A stretch of 64,000 nt of DNA from Rhodospirillaceae bacterium SYSU D60007 (lineage in GTDB: Bacteria > Pseudomonadota > Alphaproteobacteria > Reyranellales > Reyranellaceae). The notes beneath the pieces were generated by a model. That model had not been told where the DNA came from, searched no databases, and was given only the letters and a program-made list of their open reading frames with translations. The stretch lies in assembly GCA_003574685.1 (NCBI GenBank), contig QOCQ01000002.1, positions 186,001 through 250,000 on the forward strand, written 5' to 3'. Shown here in pieces: positions 8,882 to 17,772 of the stretch; position 1 is the stretch's first letter; the number at the start of each line of letters is the position of its first letter. The position numbers and the translations under genes are program-made.

Positions 8882-9625
8882 CTACGTGCTTTTGGCGAAG
8901 GCGCTGCCACCATAGACCTGGTCCGTGGGCATGATCTCCATCAGCGTTACGTCCATGCGTTGCGGCGCATCGAGCGCGAACAGGATGGCCGCCACGATGT
9001 CCTCGGGCTGCAGCGAGGCGTAACCCTCATAGAAGCTGCGGCGCGCCGCCTCGCGATCGGCCATCAGCGACAGGTGGATGCCCGTCTCCACCCGCCCGGG
9101 AACGATCTCGGTGACCCGGATGCCCGCGCCGTGCAGGTCGAGCCGCAACGTCTGGCTGAGATTGTGGATCGCCGCCTTGGTCAGGCCATAGGCGGGCATG
9201 CCGGGCATCGCATGGTGGCCGGCGATCGATCCGAGATTGATGATGTGCCCGCGGCGGCGCGCCTTCATGCCGGGCACAACCGCGGCGAGGCAGTTCACGA
9301 CGCCAGCCAGATTGACACGCAACAGCGCGTCCATGTCGCCGGCTGAGGTCTCGAATGAGGGCGTGCCGCGGGCCGTTGCCGCAGCATTGTTGACCAGCAC
9401 GTCGGCCGAAAGATCGCGCAAGGCCGCCGCCACCGCCGCCCGGTCACAGATATCAAGCACATGCGCCACGCAGCCCGTCTCCTGCGCCAGCGCATCGAGC
9501 GCCTCAGCCGACCGTGCGATGGCATGCACCTGAAGCCCGCGCTGACAGAGGGCACGCACCAGCGCCGCGCCGATGCCCCGGCTGGCGCCCGTCACGATGG
9601 CGACCCGATACGCTGGCCCTGCCAT
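8882..9625 (-). CDS. SDR family NAD(P)-dependent oxidoreductase
   Basis: A 247-residue classical short-chain dehydrogenase/reductase. The cofactor loop TGASRGIG is at residues 12-19, NNAA at 79-82, and the catalytic set S133, Y146, K150 is complete in LGSIAGHHAMPGMPAYGLTKAA. The ATG at 9625 has GGAG upstream. C-terminal residues include EIVPGRVETGIHLSLM and a segment resembling the YdfG-like subgroup. It converges with the VOC gene with a 4-bp gap and is divergent from the enoyl-CoA hydratase. It may perform a hydroxyacyl or alcohol oxidation in the neighbouring pathway; substrate not determinable. Confidence 0.88.
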   Translation of the reverse strand: MAGPAYRVAIVTGASRGIGAALVRALCQRGLQVHAIARSAEALDALAQETGCVAHVLDICDRAAVAAALRDLSADVLVNNAAATARGTPSFETSAGDMDALLRVNLAGVVNCLAAVVPGMKARRRGHIINLGSIAGHHAMPGMPAYGLTKAAIHNLSQTLRLDLHGAGIRVTEIVPGRVETGIHLSLMADREAARRSFYEGYASLQPEDIVAAILFALDAPQRMDVTLMEIMPTDQVYGGSAFAKST

Positions 9626-9692
9626 GTGTGTCTCCCGATTGCAGTCCGCTCGGCGAGCAGCCTAGGCTGCCACCATAGCGGGGGACGAGGCG

Positions 9693-10499
9693 ATGGCGAG
9701 TCGTTCGATCGTACGCGAAGACCGCGGCGCCGTGGCCGTGCTGACGCTGAACCGGCCGGCGAAGCGCAACGCCATCACGACGGCCATGATGTGGGAGCTG
9801 GGCGATCATGTCAGGCGCATCCAGCGCGACGACAAATTGCGCGTCGTTCTGATTGCGGGCGCGGGGCCGCATTTTTCGGCCGGCGGCGACATGCAGGAGA
9901 TGCTCGCCATGGGCACCTTGCAGACCGACGCGGCCATGACCGCATGGCAGGAGAATCTCGAGGTGATCGAGCGGTCGCTGAAGCCGGTGATCGCCGCCGT
10001 GCAGGGTGCCGCCTTCGGCGGTGGAACGGAGCTCGCGATGGCCTGCCATATCCGGGTGTGTTCCGAGGATGCCCGCTTCGCGCAGACCGAGATCGCGCTG
10101 GACCACCTGCCGGGCGGCGGCGGCACACAGCGCCTGCCGCGGCTGCTGCCGCTGGGCGTGGCCTACGAGCACCTGCTGCTGGGCACGCCGATCGATGCCG
10201 CCACGGCGTTACGGCTGGGATTCGTCAACCACGTCTGCAAGCCCGCGGAGCTGCTGCCACACGCGCTCGATCTGGCCCGGCGCATCGCGGCGCGCGGCCC
10301 CGTGGCGATCCGCTACACCATGGAGGCGATCCGCTGCGGCGTGATGGCGCCGCTTGAGGTCGGCATGCGCCTGGAACGCGCTTTCGCATCCCTGGTCAAC
10401 GACTCGGCCGAGGCGCGGGCGGGCATGGTGCAGTTCTTCGGCGACGGGCGCCGGCCCGTGACGCCAACCGCGGGTGTGAAACGGCGGAAGCGGCCATGA
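9693..10499 (+). CDS. Enoyl-CoA hydratase/isomerase family protein
   Basis: A 268-residue crotonase-fold protein. The oxyanion-hole segment HFSAGGDMQEM and the segment AAFGGGTELAMACHI are present. Both glutamates expected of a hydratase are conserved, E113 (GGGTEL) and E133 (FAQTEIALD), so hydration of an enoyl-CoA is plausible. The loop after E133 reads LPGGGGTQRLPRLL, as in true hydratases. Its stop overlaps the ATG of the following CoA ligase by 4 bp, so the two are translationally coupled and probably act on the same acid. Confidence 0.85.
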   Translation: MASRSIVREDRGAVAVLTLNRPAKRNAITTAMMWELGDHVRRIQRDDKLRVVLIAGAGPHFSAGGDMQEMLAMGTLQTDAAMTAWQENLEVIERSLKPVIAAVQGAAFGGGTELAMACHIRVCSEDARFAQTEIALDHLPGGGGTQRLPRLLPLGVAYEHLLLGTPIDAATALRLGFVNHVCKPAELLPHALDLARRIAARGPVAIRYTMEAIRCGVMAPLEVGMRLERAFASLVNDSAEARAGMVQFFGDGRRPVTPTAGVKRRKRP

Positions 10500-12109
10500 C
10501 AGCGCCTGGATACCGGACACCGCCCGGGGTCGGCATCGACCATCTGCTGCGTCGTGCCGCCAAGGTCCATCCGGAGCGGATCGCCCTGCGCGATGATGAG
10601 GGCGCCATCACCTACGGTGCGGCCGAGATGCAGGCCAGCCGGCTGGCGGCCTGGCTGGCTGCACCGGCCAACGGCGCGCCACGCGTGCGCAAGGCAGACC
10701 GAGCCGCCATCATCCTGCCCAACGGCATCCCCTTCATCGTTGCCGAGCTGGCGCTGTTGCGACGAGGGCTGGTGAAGGTGCCGCTCAATATCCGCTTCGC
10801 CGCCGACGAGGTGCTCTACGCCCTGCGGGATTGCGCGCCGACGGTGCTGGTCGCCACGCCTGACTATTGCCGCAGGATACTGGCGCGGCGCAACGAGGTG
10901 CCGTCGTTGCGCACGATCATCTGCGTCGGCGAGGCCGTGGATGGCAGCACGCCATGGCAAGCGATCGTCGAGGGTCCGCCGGTGCCACCCGTCGCCGCCG
11001 AATTCTACGCCGACGACGATCTGCTGCTGATCCGCTATACTGGCGGCACCACGGGCCGGCCGAAGGGCGTCGTGCATACGCATCGCAGCTACATGGCGAT
11101 CGTGCTCGACGTGGTACGCGAACTGGCGATTCCCCATGATGACGTGGCCCTGCATCTGGGGCATCTCAGCCACGGCCTGAACTTCATGTGGCCCGCCTGG
11201 TACCTGCAGGGCGCCGTGCAGGTGCTGCGCGAGCGGTTCGACCCGGCGGCGGTATGGCGCGATTTTTCCGACCAGGAGATCACATGGGTCTACATGGTGC
11301 CGACCATGATCCACATGCTGCTGGAGGCTGAGCCGGGCCCGGCCGCCGGCGCGATCCGTCTGCGGCAGTTCATGTACGCGTCCGCGCCCATGCCGGTGCC
11401 GCTGCTGCGCCGCGCGCTCGATCGGTTCGGGCCGGTCTTCGCGCAGGTTTACACGCTCTCGGAAGCACCGGTCATCACCACCCTGCTGCGGCCGGAGGAG
11501 CACAGCGAGGCCGCCAACGATATCGGCCCGCGGCTGTCCTCGGTGGGCAGGCCCGTCGCCACGATGGACGTGCGGCTGATCGACGATGCCGGCTTACCGG
11601 TACCGCGCGGGCAGGCCGGCGAGATTGCGGTGCGCAGCGTCAACACCATGGCGGGCTACTGGAACCTGCCCGAGGAGACGGCCGCAACCCTGGTCGACGG
11701 ATGGCTGCGCACCGGCGACATGGCGCGCGAGGCCGATGACGGGCTGCTGCACCTCGTGGACCGCAAGAAGGACATCGTGATCACCGGCGGATTCAACGTC
11801 TGGCCGAAGGAGGTCGAGGACGTCCTGCATCGCCACCCCGCGGTCGCGCAGGCCGCTGTCGTGGGCGCGCCCGATGAAAAATGGGGCGAGATCGTCGTCG
11901 CCTATGTCGTGGCCCGCCCGGGCATGCAGGTGGACATCGACGAACTCCTCGGCCTGTGCCGGGACCAGCTCGCCGACTACAAGAAGCCCCGCCGGGTGCA
12001 CGTGATCGAGGCCATGCCGACCACGCCCGTCGGCAAAATCTCCCGCGCCGCCCTGCGCCAGATGGCGCGCGGCGCCAGCCAACCGGCCGATCCATCGGCG
12101 TCTCTGTAG
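10496..12109 (+). CDS. Adenylate-forming acyl-CoA ligase (AMP-binding)
   Basis: A 537-residue class I adenylate-forming enzyme. The phosphate loop reads RYTGGTTGRPKGVVHTH from about residue 180; its second residue is glycine rather than the usual serine (TGGTTG). The hinge region GWLRTGDMAREADDGLLHLVDRKKD and GGFNVWPKEVEDVL follow, and the C-terminal lysine lies in PTTPVGKISRAAL. The overall pattern matches medium/long-chain fatty-acid or aromatic acid CoA ligases. It is coupled to the enoyl-CoA hydratase by an ATGA overlap. With the TRAP transporter downstream on the other strand, it may activate the imported acid; this is inference from position only. Confidence 0.85.
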   Translation: MTAPGYRTPPGVGIDHLLRRAAKVHPERIALRDDEGAITYGAAEMQASRLAAWLAAPANGAPRVRKADRAAIILPNGIPFIVAELALLRRGLVKVPLNIRFAADEVLYALRDCAPTVLVATPDYCRRILARRNEVPSLRTIICVGEAVDGSTPWQAIVEGPPVPPVAAEFYADDDLLLIRYTGGTTGRPKGVVHTHRSYMAIVLDVVRELAIPHDDVALHLGHLSHGLNFMWPAWYLQGAVQVLRERFDPAAVWRDFSDQEITWVYMVPTMIHMLLEAEPGPAAGAIRLRQFMYASAPMPVPLLRRALDRFGPVFAQVYTLSEAPVITTLLRPEEHSEAANDIGPRLSSVGRPVATMDVRLIDDAGLPVPRGQAGEIAVRSVNTMAGYWNLPEETAATLVDGWLRTGDMAREADDGLLHLVDRKKDIVITGGFNVWPKEVEDVLHRHPAVAQAAVVGAPDEKWGEIVVAYVVARPGMQVDIDELLGLCRDQLADYKKPRRVHVIEAMPTTPVGKISRAALRQMARGASQPADPSASL

Positions 12110-12138
12110 CTGGCCCGCATTTCTCAAACGCCCTCCCC

Positions 12139-12203
12139 CGCCGGGAGCGCGCCACTCCAGTGGCGCCGGCGGCGTGCGCCACTGGAGTGGCGCGCTCCCG
12201 GCG
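12139..12203. repeat. REP-like perfect inverted repeat, family B
   Basis: Two 28-bp arms (12139-12166 and 12176-12203) are perfect inverted copies around a 9-base loop. Each arm contains the smaller palindrome GCCACTCCAGTGGC next to CGGGAGCGCG. Related sequences flank the RAYT gene at 43055-43107 and 43771-43798. It lies between convergent genes (CoA ligase and TRAP large permease), where it could also act as a transcript end. Confidence 0.88.
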
Positions 12204-12255
12204 AGGAATGATGCGTGGCAGTTTGAGATCGGAACACGGCGCTTCATTCTCGGGA

Positions 12256-12280
12256 GATCCCTCGCTGCGCTCGGGATGAC
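12256..12280. repeat. Single arm of repeat family C
   Basis: GATCCCTCGCTGCGCTCGGGATGAC, one arm of the inverted repeat seen complete at 59657-59724 and in variant form at 29501-29575. No partner arm is present here. Confidence 0.6.
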
Positions 12281-12303
12281 GAGGGCTACTTGCGGAACCG
12301 ACG

Positions 12304-13617
12304 TTAGAACCCCGTGAATTGGGCGGGCAGGTACGTCGCCAGCGCGGGGAAGAGGACGACGGCCAGCAGCGTGACGATCTGCATGATCACGAACGGCGTC
12401 ACGCCGGCATACATGTCGCGGTACGTGATCTCCTTGGGGGCGATCGACCTGAGATAGAAGATCGAGGGTGCCATGGGCGGCGTGAGGTAGGAGGTCTGGA
12501 TCACGATCACCATCAGGGTGGCGAACCAGATCGGATCGATCTTCAGGGCTGTCAGAATGGGCAGGAAGATCGGCAGGCAGATCAGCACGGTCGAGACCCA
12601 GTCGAGGATGAAGCCGGCGGCAAAGACGATCGCCATGCAGATCAGGATCACCGCGGCGGGCGGCAGCTTCAGGCCGGCGACCATGCCCTGCACGAGCTGC
12701 TCGCCGCCATGCAGGCGGAATACCGACGCGAACATCGTGCCGCCGAGCACGATCAGCAGGATCATGCAATTGATCAGCAGCGTGCGTTCCAGCGCATCTC
12801 GCGCGACGCTCCAGCTCAGGCGCCGGTAGAGTGCCGTCAGGATCAGCGCCGCAAAGGCCCCGACGGAGGCGGCTTCGGTGGGCGAGGCGATGCCGAACAT
12901 CACGGTGCCCAGCACGGCGGCGATCAGCAGCAGCGCCGGCACCAGCCCGGTCACCGTCACCAGCAGCTTTTCGCCGATCGGCATACGCATCTGCTCGTGC
13001 GGCACGCGCGGCCCGTCCCTGGGCAAAAGCAGGCAGCGGCCGACGATATAGAGCAGGAACAGCCCGACCATCAGGATGCCGGGCAGCAGCATGGCCGCAT
13101 AGAGCTTGCCGACCGACATGTTGGCGATGGAGGCGTAGATCACGGCCACCAGCGATGGCGGGATCATGGTGCCCAGCGACCCGCCGGCACAGATGGTCCC
13201 CGCGATCAGGCTGCGGCTGTAACCGTACTGGAGCATCACGGGAATGGTCATGACGCCGATCACCACCTCGACGGCGCCGACAATGCCGGTCGAGGCGGCG
13301 AAGATCGCGCCCATGGTGATGGTGGCCAGCGCAAGGCCGCCCGGCATGCGCCCCAGCCAGAGCTGCATCACCTGAAACAGGCGTTCGGCGATGCCGGAGC
13401 GCTCGAGGATACATCCCATCAGCACGAAGGGCGGCACGGCCGACAGCAGGTACTGCGTCGCCGTCTGCTGCACCATGCCGTAGAGCTGGATCCCGACCAC
13501 CTGCTCCCCGAACAGCGGCAGACCGAACACGAAGGCCGTCGCCAGCAGGGAGAACGAAATCGGGATGCCCGCGAACACCAGCACGAACAGCATCACGAAC
13601 ATCAGGATGGGGATCAT
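12304..13617 (-). CDS. dctM: TRAP transporter large permease (DctM)
   Basis: A 437-residue integral membrane subunit of a tripartite ATP-independent periplasmic transporter. It is almost entirely hydrophobic, with about a dozen membrane spans. Diagnostic DctM segments include VPPFVLMGCILERSGIAERLF, LALATITMGAIFAASTG, the GAVEVVIGVMTIPVMLQYGY stretch and GGSLGTMIPPSL. It is third in the order DctP, DctQ, DctM on the minus strand and forms the ion-coupled translocation channel. Close in design to the DctM proteins of mannitol/chloroaromatic-type TRAP systems, but the ligand is set by DctP and is unknown. Confidence 0.92.
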   Translation of the reverse strand: MIPILMFVMLFVLVFAGIPISFSLLATAFVFGLPLFGEQVVGIQLYGMVQQTATQYLLSAVPPFVLMGCILERSGIAERLFQVMQLWLGRMPGGLALATITMGAIFAASTGIVGAVEVVIGVMTIPVMLQYGYSRSLIAGTICAGGSLGTMIPPSLVAVIYASIANMSVGKLYAAMLLPGILMVGLFLLYIVGRCLLLPRDGPRVPHEQMRMPIGEKLLVTVTGLVPALLLIAAVLGTVMFGIASPTEAASVGAFAALILTALYRRLSWSVARDALERTLLINCMILLIVLGGTMFASVFRLHGGEQLVQGMVAGLKLPPAAVILICMAIVFAAGFILDWVSTVLICLPIFLPILTALKIDPIWFATLMVIVIQTSYLTPPMAPSIFYLRSIAPKEITYRDMYAGVTPFVIMQIVTLLAVVLFPALATYLPAQFTGF

Positions 13618-13662
13618 ACCGGTGCGGGCCGCAAGAGGGTGTTCAGGGCGTCGTGGACACGG

Positions 13663-14220
13663 CTACACCGTCGCCTGGCCGTCATGCGTGCCGGGCGCGT
13701 AGACCGCGTCGGGCCGCGCGATCCCGATGGCGTGGCGCGCCGTTTCGGCCACGCACTGCAAGCCGAGCGAAACCACGCCGATGGCAATGCCCGCGAGGAA
13801 CGGCCAGATATGCGGCTCCCACGCGCTCATCTGCTCGAGCTCGCCCTGGGTCCAGGCCTTCCACGCCTTGCTGATGGCGGCGTCAGCGATCAGCCACACC
13901 AGCGGCAGGAACAGCAGCAGATAGAACAGCAGATTGATGGCGTGCTGCGCCTTCACCGGCAGGCGTGTCGAGAGGAAATCGATGCGGATGTGCTGGTTGC
14001 GCCGCAGCGTCCACGCCGCGCCCAGCAGGAAGAGCGTGCCGTTGGTCATGTAGGAGATGTCGTTGGCCCACAGCGTCGGGCTGTTGAAGCCGTAGCGCGC
14101 AACGACTTCCCACAGCATGACCACGATCAGCGCCACGATCTGCACCATGGCCAGCACCGCCAGCGCGCGGGCCACGGCATCGACGCCCGGCAAGAGCCTA
14201 TGGACGAGGAACGGAATCAC
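13663..14220 (-). CDS. dctQ: TRAP transporter small permease (DctQ)
   Basis: Small four-span TRAP membrane subunit of 185 residues when started at the GTG at 14220. Spans are visible around VLAMVQIVALIVVMLWEVVARY, a second after ISYMTNGTLFLLGAAWTLRR, a third at INLLFYLLLFLPLVWLIADA and a fourth at IWPFLAGIAIGVVSLGLQ. RRNQHIRIDFL is a typical DctQ loop. The frame stays open upstream to an ATG at 14301, but that extension would translate the family A half-repeat at 14238-14258, so I treat it as non-coding. The true start remains uncertain. It lies between dctP and dctM in one operon. Confidence 0.85.
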   Translation of the reverse strand: MIPFLVHRLLPGVDAVARALAVLAMVQIVALIVVMLWEVVARYGFNSPTLWANDISYMTNGTLFLLGAAWTLRRNQHIRIDFLSTRLPVKAQHAINLLFYLLLFLPLVWLIADAAISKAWKAWTQGELEQMSAWEPHIWPFLAGIAIGVVSLGLQCVAETARHAIGIARPDAVYAPGTHDGQATV

Positions 14221-14237
14221 AACGGCCCCAGGAACAA

Positions 14238-14258
14238 CCTTCCCCCGGAGGGGGAAGG
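14238..14258. repeat. Half copy of family A palindrome
   Basis: The 21-bp terminal near-palindrome of family A alone, without arms or the second end. It lies between dctP and dctQ, immediately upstream of the likely dctQ start. Confidence 0.85.
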
Positions 14259-14278
14259 TTTGTGAAGAATGTCCCCCG

Positions 14279-15352
14279 TCATTGCGGCTTGTGATCGACA
14301 ACCAGATACGGCGAGTACTTCTGCCAGCGGTCCTGGAAGGCGAACATCGAGGTGGCCACCTTCTCCGGCCAGGGATTGCCCTCGGCCTTCGCCTTGGCCG
14401 CCGCGTCCATCGCCCATTTGCGCGCCGCCTCGCGCGCCTTGGCCTTGAAGGTATCGTCTAGCACGATGAACTCGTTCTTGCCTTGCTTCAGCTCCTCGAG
14501 CGCGGCGAAATCCTTCAGGATGATGGTGTTCATGCTGTCATAGGTGGTCAGCCGGCAGGCCAGCTCGATCTTGGTGCGCACGTCGGCCGGCAGCGCATCC
14601 CACTTGTCCTTCTTCATCACCAGCTCGAAGGTCCATGCGCCGGCATGGATGCCCGGCATCACGATGTAGCGCGCGATCTCCTGGAAACCCAGCGCCTTGT
14701 TCTCGCTGGGCATCGAGTACTCGGTCGCGTCGATGCCCTTCTTCTCCAGCATTGAATAGAGCTCGCTGCCGGGCACGACCACGGGCGAGGCACCGAAATG
14801 GTCCTTGATGATCGCCGCCCAGTTGCCGAGCGTACGGAACTTCATGCCCTTGAGATCCTCGACCGTGCGGATCGGCTTGTGGCTATGAGCAAAGAATTCC
14901 GAGGGCCCGGAACCGCAGACCATCGAATTGAGGCCGAGCGTTTCCCGGCGGTGCTCGCGCAGCATCTCCTGGCCGCCGCCGTAGTAGAGCCAGGGTACCA
15001 GCGAATCGACGCCCGGGCCTGTCGGGAAAGAACCGATGATGAAGTTGGTCGGATCCTTGCCGCCCAGGAAGCTCGCCGGCCCGATCGCGAGATCGGCACG
15101 GCCATCCTGAACGGCCTCGAAGATCTTGAAGATCGGCGCCAGCACGCCGCCTTCCACCACCTCGATCTTCACCTTGCCGTCGCTCAGCTTCGCGGCATAG
15201 GCCGCCAGCGGATCGCTGATATCGGTGTTGTAGACAGCCGTCTTGGGCGCAATGGTCGCCATCCTGAAGGTGAATTGCTGCGCCGCCGCGGTTTGCGATG
15301 CGCAGACGAAGCCGGCGGCCAGGGCCGCCATGGTCCAACGCATGGCCTTCAT
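14279..15352 (-). CDS. dctP: TRAP transporter substrate-binding protein (DctP)
   Basis: Periplasmic ligand-binding subunit of the TRAP system, 357 residues. A cleavable signal peptide is clear: a short basic start, a hydrophobic core AALAAGFVCA and an AAAQ cleavage region near residues 22-25. FTFRMATIAPKTAVYNTDISDPLAAYAAKLSDG opens the mature domain. The family lysine/arginine contacts lie in EDLKGMKFRTLGNWA, and the usual DctP hinge segment is DATEYSMPSENKALGF. The ATG at 15352 has GGGGA upstream. It probably binds a carboxylate ligand through the conserved arginine of the KFRT motif, as known for the family; the identity is not readable. Confidence 0.9.
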   Translation of the reverse strand: MKAMRWTMAALAAGFVCASQTAAAQQFTFRMATIAPKTAVYNTDISDPLAAYAAKLSDGKVKIEVVEGGVLAPIFKIFEAVQDGRADLAIGPASFLGGKDPTNFIIGSFPTGPGVDSLVPWLYYGGGQEMLREHRRETLGLNSMVCGSGPSEFFAHSHKPIRTVEDLKGMKFRTLGNWAAIIKDHFGASPVVVPGSELYSMLEKKGIDATEYSMPSENKALGFQEIARYIVMPGIHAGAWTFELVMKKDKWDALPADVRTKIELACRLTTYDSMNTIILKDFAALEELKQGKNEFIVLDDTFKAKAREAARKWAMDAAAKAKAEGNPWPEKVATSMFAFQDRWQKYSPYLVVDHKPQ

Positions 15353-15468
15353 GAGTCCCCCTCTTCGCACGGGCTTCAGTCCGGAGCACGACACTCCGGA
15401 TCAACGTGCGTGCATGAAAAAGTAGACCACGCGGTGCGCTGCGAGAAAAGGGCCGCGACAGGCAGGCA

Positions 15469-16686
15469 TCAGGCCGCCTGGTCCGGCGGCGGACGCGTTT
15501 CCGGCATCAGGGACAGGACCACGGCAAGGCCCAGCGCTGCAACCGACGCCAGCGCGAAGAAAGCAGAAGCACCACCGAATGTATCGCCAATGTACCCGGC
15601 GAGGGTTGGGCTGAGCGACGCGCCTACCCCCATCATGGTGCCGACCATGCCTTGCGTCAGATTGAACCGGCCCGTGCCGCGCGTGAGGTCGGCAACCGTC
15701 AGAGGAACGAGCACGAAGAAGACCGAGGCCGTCAGCCCGTCGAGCAACTGCACGGCGACCAGCAGAAGCGGATCGCTCAGCATGGCAAACAGGACACCCC
15801 GCACCGACAGGATGAAAAGCCCGGCAATCAGGAAGGGACGCCGCCCCCAGCGCTGCGCCTGTCTTCCCACCCAGGGCGAAAGGATGGCCACGATCAGTTG
15901 CGGGCCGACCATGCAGGCGGCGATCAGGACCGTGGCCCACTCGCCCAGCCGCGTCGTCAGGATGTTGCCCATCAGCGGCAGCATGGCGGCATTGGCGAGA
16001 TGGAACAGCAGGATGCAGAGGCCGAAGATCAGCAAGGGCCGCATGCGCAACAGGCTGCGGATGCTGGCAGGAGGATGCTTCGCCGCCGGTCCGGCTGCGC
16101 CTTCGACGGCCTGCACGGTATCGATTTCCGCCGTCGCAATCTGGCGAAGCGCGAAGAGGGCCGGAATGAGGAGAATGGCGGTCACGAAGAACACGGCCCG
16201 GGCAGAAAAGAAATAGCCACACGCACCCATCAGGGCGGCGGACAGCCCGGCGCCCAGCGACATGAAGCGCGCATTGCGGCCGAACCGCTCGCCCACGGCC
16301 GCATGTCCCACGAGTCCCAGGCTGATGGCGGCGATTGCAGGCCCCAGCACGCAGCTCGCCGCGGCATGCATGGCTGCAGCCGCGAAAACGACGGGGAAAA
16401 TCGGCCACACGGCATAGGCGAGCGCGCTGGTCCCTATCAGGCCGACGGCCACGCCCGCGACGAGACGTTTGGATCGGGCCGCATCGACCAGTGCGCCGCC
16501 CGGAACCTGGCAGAGCAATGACACGAAGCCCGACGTCGTCAGGACGAGGCCGATCTCTACCAGCGTCCATTTCTGCGTAGTCAGGTAGACGGCCACAAAC
16601 GGCCCGAAACCGGTCTGCAAATCGGCGACGAGGAAGACGAACCAGTCGAGCCCGCGCAGGCTGCGCTGCGATGGTCGAGGCGCCAC
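15469..16686 (-). CDS. MFS transporter
   Basis: A 405-residue major facilitator superfamily transporter with twelve predicted spans. The GTG start at 16686 is fixed by AGGAGG six bases upstream; a longer frame to 16941 translates the neighbouring PRC-barrel gene on the same strand and is spurious. It starts at SLRGLDWFVFLVADLQTGFGPFVAVYL, which resembles the MFS_1-like group with a proline/glycine-rich first helix. Ligand unknown. The start lies 10 bp downstream of the PRC-barrel gene's stop, suggesting cotranscription. Confidence 0.85.
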   Translation of the reverse strand: MAPRPSQRSLRGLDWFVFLVADLQTGFGPFVAVYLTTQKWTLVEIGLVLTTSGFVSLLCQVPGGALVDAARSKRLVAGVAVGLIGTSALAYAVWPIFPVVFAAAAMHAAASCVLGPAIAAISLGLVGHAAVGERFGRNARFMSLGAGLSAALMGACGYFFSARAVFFVTAILLIPALFALRQIATAEIDTVQAVEGAAGPAAKHPPASIRSLLRMRPLLIFGLCILLFHLANAAMLPLMGNILTTRLGEWATVLIAACMVGPQLIVAILSPWVGRQAQRWGRRPFLIAGLFILSVRGVLFAMLSDPLLLVAVQLLDGLTASVFFVLVPLTVADLTRGTGRFNLTQGMVGTMMGVGASLSPTLAGYIGDTFGGASAFFALASVAALGLAVVLSLMPETRPPPDQAA

Positions 16687-16696
16687 GGGACGCCTC

Positions 16697-17194
16697 CTAT
16701 GGCAGCGTTTCCAGGCTGCCGGACGCGCCGAGCGCGACGACAGGTTTGCCTTCCTTGTACTCCGGTGCCGCCTTGACCTGGTCGCGCGTGAGTTCCAGCG
16801 TAATGCGATAGCGTTTGGCAGCCGCCGGAACGAATCGAAACGCCTTCCACTCGACGGCGATCTTGCGGCTGCCGACGCCGAGAAAGCCGCCGAAATCAAT
16901 GATGGCTGCCCGAATCTGTCCCTCGGCATCGACGATGACATCGATGATGCGGCCCATATTCTCGTCGGCGGTGCTGCGCACTTCCTGGCCGAGGATGGCC
17001 TGGACCCGCTGGCTGGGGATAATGGTCACCGACGGAGTCTCGCTGCCGCGGCTGGCCGATGGATCGGGTGGCGGTGCCTGCGGTGGGGCCGGGGGCGGCG
17101 GCGAATCCGGAGCGGTCTGCGCCACGGAGGTGCTCACGGCCGCGAGTGCCACGATGACTGTGGCGACTGGCAGGAGTCCGGATTTGCCGCGCAT
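16697..17194 (-). CDS. Exported PRC-barrel domain protein
   Basis: A 165-residue protein with a signal peptide (hydrophobic core VATVIVALAAVSTSVA, cleavage likely after AQT), a proline-rich stretch of about 25 residues, then one PRC-barrel domain from about residue 60 (ILGQEVRSTADENMGRIIDVIVDAEGQIRAAIIDFGG). PRC barrels bind RNA, proteins or photosynthetic reaction-centre components; the exported forms have no settled function. It is probably periplasmic. It lies upstream of the MFS gene on the same strand. Confidence 0.82.
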   Translation of the reverse strand: MRGKSGLLPVATVIVALAAVSTSVAQTAPDSPPPPAPPQAPPPDPSASRGSETPSVTIIPSQRVQAILGQEVRSTADENMGRIIDVIVDAEGQIRAAIIDFGGFLGVGSRKIAVEWKAFRFVPAAAKRYRITLELTRDQVKAAPEYKEGKPVVALGASGSLETLP

Positions 17195-17261
17195 GAGAAC
17201 CTCTGGAACGCTGACCGGCCCCCGCCCCGAGCGACAGGTTCATGTCCGCCGGCCGGTCACG

Positions 17262-17633
17262 TCAATAGAGCTTGCCGCCGTCAGGCACCTTCCGCTCCGG
17301 CCCGATCAGCACAACTTCGCCCTCGCCGTCGGGAAAACCCAGCACCAGTACCTCCGACATGAACTTGCCGATCTGGCGGGGCGGAAAGTTCACCACCGCT
17401 GCGACCTGGCGACCGACCAGTTCCTCCGGCCTGTAGTTCCGCGTGAGCTGCGCCGAGCTCTTGCGTATGCCGATACCCGCGCCGAAATCAACCCATAGCT
17501 GGATGGCGGGCTTGCGTGCGCCCTCGAACGGGCGTGCCTCGACCACAGTGCCCGCGCGAATGTCGACTTTCTCGAAGTCTCCGTAAGAGATTGCCGGGCG
17601 TGTAGCACCGGAGTCCGCCTCTGCCACCGTCAT
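17262..17633 (-). CDS. csaA: CsaA-like tRNA-binding protein
   Basis: A 123-residue OB-fold protein of the CsaA/Trbp111 family, which binds tRNA-like folds and has been described as a secretion chaperone. The segments FEKVDIRAGTVVEARPFEGARKPAIQLWVDFG, IRKSSAQLTRNY, GRQVAAVVNFPPRQIG and FMSEVLVLGF are all family signatures. The length fits CsaA (about 110) with a short N-terminal extension. It follows the phasin gene on the minus strand but is separated from it by a strong terminator, so it probably has its own promoter. Confidence 0.88.
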   Translation of the reverse strand: MTVAEADSGATRPAISYGDFEKVDIRAGTVVEARPFEGARKPAIQLWVDFGAGIGIRKSSAQLTRNYRPEELVGRQVAAVVNFPPRQIGKFMSEVLVLGFPDGEGEVVLIGPERKVPDGGKLY

Positions 17634-17676
17634 CTCCCTGGCCTTGATGATGGCACCGTGTGTAGCGCCGCTGGCG

Positions 17677-17710
17677 CAAAAAAACAGGGCCGCTCTGACG
17701 AGCGGCCCTG
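17677..17710 (-). terminator. Intrinsic terminator after the phasin gene
   Basis: On the minus strand a perfect 10-bp stem (CAGGGCCGCT / AGCGGCCCTG, 17685-17710) with a 6-base loop is followed by seven T residues. It lies about 60 bp downstream of the phasin stop and reads in the phasin direction. It is the clearest rho-independent terminator in the window. Confidence 0.92.
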
Positions 17711-17772
17711 GGGGCGCCGGAAAGGCCGAGGGAGGCTGGCCGGCGTTACTTTCTCTCTGACGGGCGCGGCTG

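Noticed and set aside
13663-14301. Longer dctQ start at 14301
   Set aside because: The extra N-terminus is the translation of the family A half-palindrome and lacks a ribosome site.
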